This document shows positions 57,641 through 64,000 of a DNA stretch of 64,000 nucleotides, piece after piece. Position numbers and translations under genes: made by a program. This DNA is from Siphonodentalium dalli. Taxonomy: Eukaryota; Mollusca; Scaphopoda; Gadilida; Siphonodentaliidae. The DNA lies in assembly GCA_032622095.1 (NCBI GenBank), contig CP136064.1:38058426-38122425 (forward strand), given 5' to 3'. Numbering within the stretch: position 1 is the first letter of the stretch; every line of letters begins with the position of its first letter. The notes under the pieces are model-generated. The model made no database searches. It was not told the DNA's origin and saw only the letters and a program-made list of their open reading frames with translations.

Positions 57641-58475
57641 CTGGAATGTAAAAAGAAAAAAATGTAAAATACATAGAATGCTATCTACATATATCCGAAA
57701 TTCACATGAGCCGAAAATCTAATTATTATTATCTTTTTTTTATTTTTTATATTGAGAAAAAAGAATAACAAATGAGGAAACAACAAATTACACACACATT
57801 CATGCTCTCAATAATCCAGGACGCGGAAGAGCGAAACTCTTGAATGCCATGGCCTACTTGCTTACTTGTGACATGCGAGTCGAAAATATTTAAAGACACA
57901 CGTAGTGTTGGGGTATTTTTAATAACACTGTCAAACTAACGAGGCAAAGCAATGATACCAGGCACTACTTGGACACATTTTTTCCACACATTTGGGGTTT
58001 GTTTAACTAAAAAAAATGGTGATAATAAATAATATATACAATTTTAGTCTTAAGCAGAAATTAGAACCTTATTAAAACAGCTAAAGTGGTCGGTGATATG
58101 TAATATTTATGTTTTGCAGAATCAAAGTTCCAAACAATATGTGCAGCTTTAATAATCTATAATTACCATAAACAATGGAATTAGTCTATTTTATCCCTAT
58201 TGTAACTGTATTGTAAATATTGTAAAATTTATTTTTCTAACAATACATGGAAACTTGCTGTAATTAACCATATGAGATCCTGACTGCGCCATATATCTGA
58301 AATAGTCTGCTGAGTATTCGAACAGTACATACACTATTAGTGGCATATTTATCCATATTTATCCATGAAACTAACTCATTCTTTGAACACTTTGAACACA
58401 GTGTTAACAAGCTTTAAAAATACTTCCACTGCAATGGAAACATTGCTTAGAGAATATCTTTTATAGCAAACAAAC

Positions 58476-58573
58476 CTCTCTGCCATTTTCATCCATTTTG
58501 TTTGAGTTTCTCTGACATAGCTGAATGATGACTAGCAGCACAGCCTGGACTTCGTGGAATAGTACAGTTTGAT
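58476..58573 (-). CDS. VPS8: VPS8 copy B exon 10
   Basis: 98 bp; one amino-acid change (Leu to Met in RNSNKxDENGRE). Splice sites as in copy A. Confidence 0.94.
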
Positions 58574-59109
58574 CTGCAAAAATACAACAGTAGATAATTT
58601 AGAGAGTGAATTACAATCTTCAAGCCTCATACTAAACCTCAGTCTGACTCAAGCATAGACCCGTATTATTTTAATTGGCCTGCGTCCAGACTCCAATTGA
58701 TTTGAGGGATAAGGGGGAATCCCCAGCATGCGACTGCTAATTAATATTCATGTTTCTAAATAATGAACTGATTATTAATTTGATTGATGAGCAACAATGC
58801 CCACATGTGCTAATAATAGCAGGCCTTCACTTCAACCTCTGCAAAGCCGGTTCTGCCAGAGAAAACAGGAGAAAACTGTCCTATATGATGATATCACCTT
58901 CACATGATTCCATCATAAATTCAAAAGGGAATCATGGAGTAGCAGCAAAAATGTATGAAAGTGTCAATGACAGTGTAGCTCAACTAAGGCAGGAGTAAAT
59001 ATTTTGCTGAGCAAGGAATAGAATGATATAAAAGAAGGTAAGTAAAAAAGTTAGAGTAAAAGGATTGTATTGTGTAGATGAATTATTTTCATTTCAAACA
59101 TTTCTCCAA

Positions 59110-59640
59110 TAAATGTGGGCTGCAGGGTTTGCCAATGTATTCATATTTGAAATCCAAGATGGCTGCTGGCAGACATGTTTTATACTGAATTTGGTAAGAA
59201 TTTTGGTGCCAATTGGATGAGGGATGTGGCCTGTATGGTGTGCTGTAAGATTTAGTCATGCAAATAGTAATTAGTAATCCCAAGATGGCTACTGGCAGCC
59301 ATGTTTTTCAAGGAATTTAGGAAAAAAATCGATGGCTCCCATCTAGATGTCACCCAGAAGATGCCTATGAAGTTTGGTGACAATCTGATGAGGGATATGG
59401 CCTGTACAGTGTGCCGATGTTATTTAGTCAAAGAGTAAAATCCAAGATGGCTGTTGGCTGCCATGTTTTTCTATGAATTTTGGAAAAAAATTGATGGCTC
59501 CAATCTAGAAGTCACCCTGAAGATCCATATAAAGTTTGGTGATGATCGGATGAGGGATGTGGTCTGTAGGGTGAGCCAAAGGATTTAGTCATGCAAAGAG
59601 TAAAATCCAAGATGGCTCCCGGTGACCATGCTTTTCATTA
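59110..59640. repeat. CCAAGATGGC-type dispersed repeat, copy B
   Basis: Counterpart of 31040-31570, again interrupted by the hAT element at 59684 and resuming at about 60675-60830. Confidence 0.8.
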
Positions 59641-59683
59641 AAAATATTTCAAATTCGATGGTTCTCATCTAGGTGATAATGAT

Positions 59684-60640
59684 CAGACATGTTACTTGTC
59701 ACGGATTCACCGTGAGACTCCCGCTTTCAGCATGCATCTCACAGTGTCACGGCGACACCTCCTAATCTCACGGTTTGAAACAATCTTCTCAAACAAACAA
59801 AATACTTTCGTTTTCGTTGTACTATAACGTGGTAAGCGAGAATATGCGAGACTACCTGTGTGTAATTGTTTAGCGTCCGGTGCAGACACTGCTGTTACGC
59901 AATAATAACGCGATAGTTTGGAGTAGCTGCCAATGTGCTGCAGGTAATTAGTCTGGCAATAAATGGTTTGTCACCCACATGTTTTAACAAACAAAGGATG
60001 AATGAGATGAGCAACCTCACGTTATATAACTAATATTAACTATGCCAGATTGTTTTCATATTGGATTGCAAACAAGCTTTATGCATGACCGCTATATATG
60101 GTCATTTATATATGTCTCAGTAAATTGGCGACCACACATTATATTTTTGAAATGTCTGATTCTGTGGAAAGACCGGCAAAACGCCGACGATACGATTCGA
60201 AGTTTAAGGACTCATGGTCTTTTGAAATGGTATGATAAAATTCAAAAGAAACATACATTCTAGATTTTAAACTTTACAAGTCCGTTTCTGAATTGTACTT
60301 TTTAACATGACAGTTGAAATCTCGTGAGATGTAAATGAAACCGAAAGTAGTTTACGGTTGTTGATACATCGTGGCCTGCAAAGTTTTCTCTATAAATGAG
60401 ACAATAACATGTATAACTGCCAGTAACTGTTTTCCTGAAGAATACTTTGTTAATTTGTTATCAAACTTGATTGTTTCTGTATGATAGATATAAAAAAAAT
60501 TTGTTTAATTTTTTTCTTTATTGAAATTTAAAAAATGCAAAAGGAATCCAATTATTTATATTCTCCCGGACAGTGACCCCAATCTCACGGAAAATCGTGA
60601 CCAATCTCCCGGAAAATATTTTTTGAGGGTAACAGGTCTG
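59684..60640. mobile_element. hAT element, long allele, copy B
   Basis: Same ends and same 8-bp duplication ATAATGAT (59676-59683 and 60641-60648) as in copy A, but about 200 bp longer (extra material at about 59800-60000). At 60152 it has a frame MSDSVERPAKRRRYDSKFK, continuing DSWSFEM up to a GTATGA donor-like site. Such a basic start followed by a YDSKF...W.FE motif is seen at the N-termini of hAT- and ZBED-type proteins. Confidence 0.88.
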
Positions 60641-60894
60641 ATAATGATCCTAAACATGCCTGCAAAATTTCGAACAATTCTCCAATAAATGTGGGATGCA
60701 GGCTTGGATTCAGATTTGAAATCCAAGATGGCTGCTGGTGGCCATGTTTTTTTATGAATCTCGGAATAAATTGATGGCTCCCATCCAGAGGTCACGCCGA
60801 AAATCCATATGAAGTTTGGTGACGATGAGAGATGTGACTTGTAGGGTGTGACAAAGGATTTGTTCTTTGCAATACTATTAAGATGACATAACGG

Positions 60895-61130
60895 GAGCTG
60901 CAGGGGGGTGCAGCATTAATGATCCTCTGCCAATGCATTCTCTTAGATATGCAAGTGTCCCTTAGGCAGCCTCGCAGAAGTAAGGGAATGCTCTGGCTTA
61001 CAAGATCAAGGTAAATATTGTTAGACCAATACATTCTCTTATATATGAGAGGCACTCTATGTGTATCTCGCATATATAAGAGCATGCATTGGCACAGGGT
61101 TTTCGCAATATTTCAGGAAGCTCCAGTCAT
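60895..61130. mobile_element. hairpin MITE, copy B
   Basis: Counterpart of 32600-32835 with more eroded hairpins. Confidence 0.7.
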
Positions 61131-61188
61131 GGAAAGGTCTGATGAGATAAGCTGACAACATGATGTAAACAATAAATGTATATTATAC

Positions 61189-61252
61189 CTTTGTCTGAAG
61201 TGATTTCTCCCAGAACGATTCCCGTGAGAGTCTTGGTTTTACTTCGTAGATT
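61189..61252 (-). CDS. VPS8: VPS8 copy B exon 9
   Basis: 64 bp, two silent differences from copy A (NLRSKTKTLTGIVLGEITSD). Confidence 0.9.
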
Positions 61253-61284
61253 CTGAAAAACCAACAGTCAAACTAAATAGAGGA

Positions 61285-61546
61285 TTATAACAATTAATAA
61301 GTAATAGCTCAATGTCCACAGCTTTCGGGCCACGACCCTTCTTCAGTGGAATCATAGTATCCGAATATTACATTTTTCAGCAGTAGTCACTGACAATGAT
61401 CGACAGAATAATTATTGATTATTCTGTCGATCATTGTCAGTGACTACTGCTGCAAACTGTAATTTTCATATACTAAGATTCCACTGAAGAAGGGTCGTGG
61501 CCCGAAAGCTATGGACGTTGAGCTATTATTTATTAATTGTTATAAT
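61285..61546. repeat. palindrome with hammerhead-like cores, copy B
   Basis: Counterpart of 32995-33256. The left arm here reads GGGCCACGACCCTTCTTCAG, which pairs better with the right arm (GAAGAAGGGTCGTGGCCC). Confidence 0.82.
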
Positions 61547-61594
61547 ATTCGGTCCCTCAATACATGGACCATTCACTACTGGTAAATAGAGGAT

Positions 61595-61825
61595 CAAGCC
61601 TTGAAATAGGGTGTCTGTCATTTGCAGATTGAGGTCCCCAGAGGGTGAATTCACCAAATTCACCCTCTGGGGACCTCATTCTGCTGAGGTGTAAGCAGAA
61701 TGAGGTCCCCAGAGGGTGAATTTGGTGATGCTAGCCCGCTATGCGGGGTAGCATCACTAAATTCACCCTCTGGGGACCTCATTCTGCAAATGACAGACAC
61801 GGTAAGACACCCTATTTCAAGGCTT
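61595..61825. mobile_element. hAT-type MITE, longer form, copy B
   Basis: Same TAGAGGAT duplication (61587-61594 and 61826-61833) as 33305-33455, but with an additional short hairpin, a linker, and a GGTAAGACAC insertion near the right end. Confidence 0.9.
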
Positions 61826-62990
61826 GTAGAGGATATCTACAGGTTTTGGTTGAATACCAGAATCATCTCATTAGTGGCTACAAAGAAATGCAGAATTCTG
61901 TATTTTCTTGTAGCCATGAATGAGATATAGACAGATCACAATGCATATCTTAATCGAGAATCTTTTATTGAATGAGTTGCGGACGGCTAAGGATATATTT
62001 AGTTATGTGCTGTCTGCAACGAGTTTGAAAAAAGATTCTCAATTATGATGCAAGTTGTGTTCTGTATTTATTCTACAACATTATGTCACATAAGTTCAAT
62101 CTATGACTGCCACCTTCATTTATACTATAGCTACCTTTATTGTTATTTAAGTCTGATGAATAACCAGTAATGATTGGGGCATGACCCGAAGCGGACTATT
62201 GACATATGTATATAACTTTTCTTGGTGACGTCAACAAGAATTGTTCGGGCTTGTATTCCACTAGAGGTATACAATAATATGTACTCAATGGCTGGGATTC
62301 CGTTGAATACATGTGCCTCACATAAATGGGTGTGGAATAAAAGATGGGTATTCAATCAAAACCTGTAGGTGTTCTTTTTATTATATGCACTATGTTATAA
62401 AATAAAATAAAATAAAAAACAGCTAGTTTTGTTCTAAAGTTCACTACAAAAATATTTGAAAACTTTGACATTTGTTGACGGAAGTGGCAATGTGTACATC
62501 CCATTGGACGGTTTGCTCATCGCTAAATGACAAATATAGAGCATATCTGACAAAATAAATAACCCCCATTGTTTTATTCTGAAAAGATGTGAGAAATGAA
62601 TGCATACACAAGTTAATGATAATAATAATATATTAAGACATATGAGTTAATAGAATCCAGAGGAAAAACTCTTTATCTAAACGTCAAAATGCTAAAACAG
62701 TCTGCCTGTTATTGATACGCGTTAAAACTGAATGTGATTCACTGTCATTCCCAATAGTATAACATCACCAAACACCGGGCCAAAAATCAGAAGCTCTGTT
62801 CATTAAGGATACACCCCACAGTACACATGGGCTACAAAAATGGTTGCCATTTTAAAAGATGCTCTTTCGATTGTACACAATTTGGTAGCATGAACAATAT
62901 AGGTTGATAGACAATTATTATAGAACAATTGCCAAGTCAAAATTAATCATAACTCTCAACTAAAATACGTCCAGCACTAACTGAACTTAC

Positions 62991-63080
62991 TTGTAACATG
63001 ATGGCGAAGGCCCCCTCAATATCTCCAGCTTTTTCTAGAAGAAAAGCTGTCGATTCTGACATTCCGTGTTTTCTGCATAT
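62991..63080 (-). CDS. VPS8: VPS8 copy B exon 8
   Basis: 90 bp, one silent difference from copy A (ICRKHGMSESTAFLLEKAGD, IEGAFAIMLQ). The next exon upstream (exon 7) would lie beyond the window. Confidence 0.95.
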
Positions 63081-63663
63081 CTGAAAGTATATGAACTTCA
63101 ATATATAATTGAAGTATTTAAGGACACAAAAATATTTGATTTTCTCTTTCGGTTGTTTAGGCACTAACTCTTCTTAATGTACTGCTAACCCTTTCTTTAT
63201 TAAATGGATTCTCCCATCAGTTATACAATTACACAAAGGAATGGTCTATTATTATTATTCACATGGTGGGGTGTTCAGGTTAAACTAGCAGATGACAGTA
63301 TGACGAAGAGATAATACAAGCACAGAAAGATTCATATTCTTTTGTGGGAATTGTTCAGATAATAAGTTCAACAAAGTCATTTGTTGAACTTATTATCTGA
63401 ACAGTTCCTAAGGAAATTACTTGTCAATGAGTAATTAGTAAAGAAAGGGATAACAGAATTTCTAAACTAAACAAATTAAGGTCCTTCACATACTTATTTA
63501 AAAAAGATAAATAACTGTAGAAGGGAAAATATGAACAAATCGTTTGAACACTCAATTGATTGCCATCATAATAGTGAACATCCATACCAAATTTCATTGA
63601 TATCCCTCAACTGGTGGTAGAGATACGGACAAAAAATCAACAATTTCAGATCTACAAAGATGA

Positions 63664-64000
63664 ACAAGTGCACCGCTAGGCGGAGGTAACGCCCCCGACT
63701 GTACAATCAGAGAAACTTTCTGGTTAAGCGCTATAAAAATGCCACATGTTGTTCTATATTAGCTTCAAATTTGGTCTGGTGCCACAAAAATAAAAGGAAA
63801 ACTGAATTTTCTAAAAATAAAAATGAATTTTTTAAGTCGAAAAATGGTCATAACTCTCACAACAATTATCCGATTGAACCAAAATTTTACCTTGACCTGT
63901 ATTGCGATATTGGTAATACACGAAAAAACGGGTTTTGCAAATAAACAATCCAAAATCAAGTTATCATCTGGAAACAAAAAAAAGTAGCAGAAAACTGAAT
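63664..64000. repeat. sequence unique to copy B end, probably repeat
   Basis: It starts AACAAGTGCACCGCTAGGCG and runs through GGAGGTAACGCCCCCGACTG without a match to copy A. CATAACTCTCACAACAATTA and similar phrases look like another dispersed repeat. No gene is seen. Confidence 0.4.

Larger units (their letters stand above)
47277..63663. repeat. copy B: second version of 20990-35280
   Basis: Starting at TATTTGTTGC (like TTATTTGTTCTC at about 20991), this segment follows copy A in the same orientation up to about 63663. It carries the same VPS8 exons 8-15, SINE, Penelope-like and hAT elements, plus or minus several insertions. Identity is high in most parts and clearly lower in 47277-50100 and 56490-57480. 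Similarity stops inside the dispersed repeat at 63664. Confidence 0.97.

Overview
The window is metazoan nuclear DNA: AT-rich, with intron-rich genes, GT-AG introns and very many small DNA transposons (MITEs). Several dispersed tandem repeat families (CCAAGATGGC-type, and units ending in GGACAGA/GGATGG-type sequence), a tRNA-derived SINE and Penelope-like elements suggest a marine invertebrate, perhaps a lophotrochozoan. That placement is inference only.

Two host genes are convincing. (1) A C-type-lectin-like gene on the + strand (last two coding exons 6829-7068 and 8050-8276, poly(A) signal near 8520). (2) VPS8, the CORVET subunit with a C-terminal RING finger, on the - strand. Seventeen consecutive coding exons of VPS8 run from 45153 down to the stop codon at 18175. 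Their phases fit at every junction and give about 605 residues, the C-terminal two fifths or so of the protein. The N-terminal part is not in the window. One intron uses a GC donor.

The most important structural fact is that 47277-63663 repeats about 20990-35280 in the same orientation. It carries eight of the same VPS8 exons, all intact and mostly differing by synonymous changes. The repeat starts right after an assembly gap of exactly 100 N, and the left contig ends in a poly-G minisatellite. The simplest reading is that the two haplotypes of one locus were scaffolded one after the other. A recent tandem duplication is the alternative. The two copies (A = 20990-35280, B = 47277-63663) give a natural experiment: several transposons are present in one and absent in the other, with clean empty sites.

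Layout. 1-6200: intergenic repeats and a 2.2-kb fold-back element holding a broken PHD-finger frame. 6200-8530: lectin gene and two TTAA MITEs. 8530-18170: transposon-dominated intergenic DNA, including a LINE reverse-transcriptase remnant, a retroposed coiled-coil fragment, and a 2.4-kb TIR element full of GTGGTC/GTGTTC repeats. 18175-45153: VPS8 copy A with introns packed with hAT and TTAA MITEs, a SINE, Penelope-like remnants and a long palindrome carrying hammerhead-like cores. 45154-47176: no recognised exon, then the poly-G minisatellite. 47177-47276: gap. 47277-64000: copy B, including a 2.04-kb Tigger/pogo insertion absent from copy A.

No CRISPR, operon, prokaryotic or viral gene was seen. 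Most open reading frames longer than 60 codons in the window come from repeats or chance.
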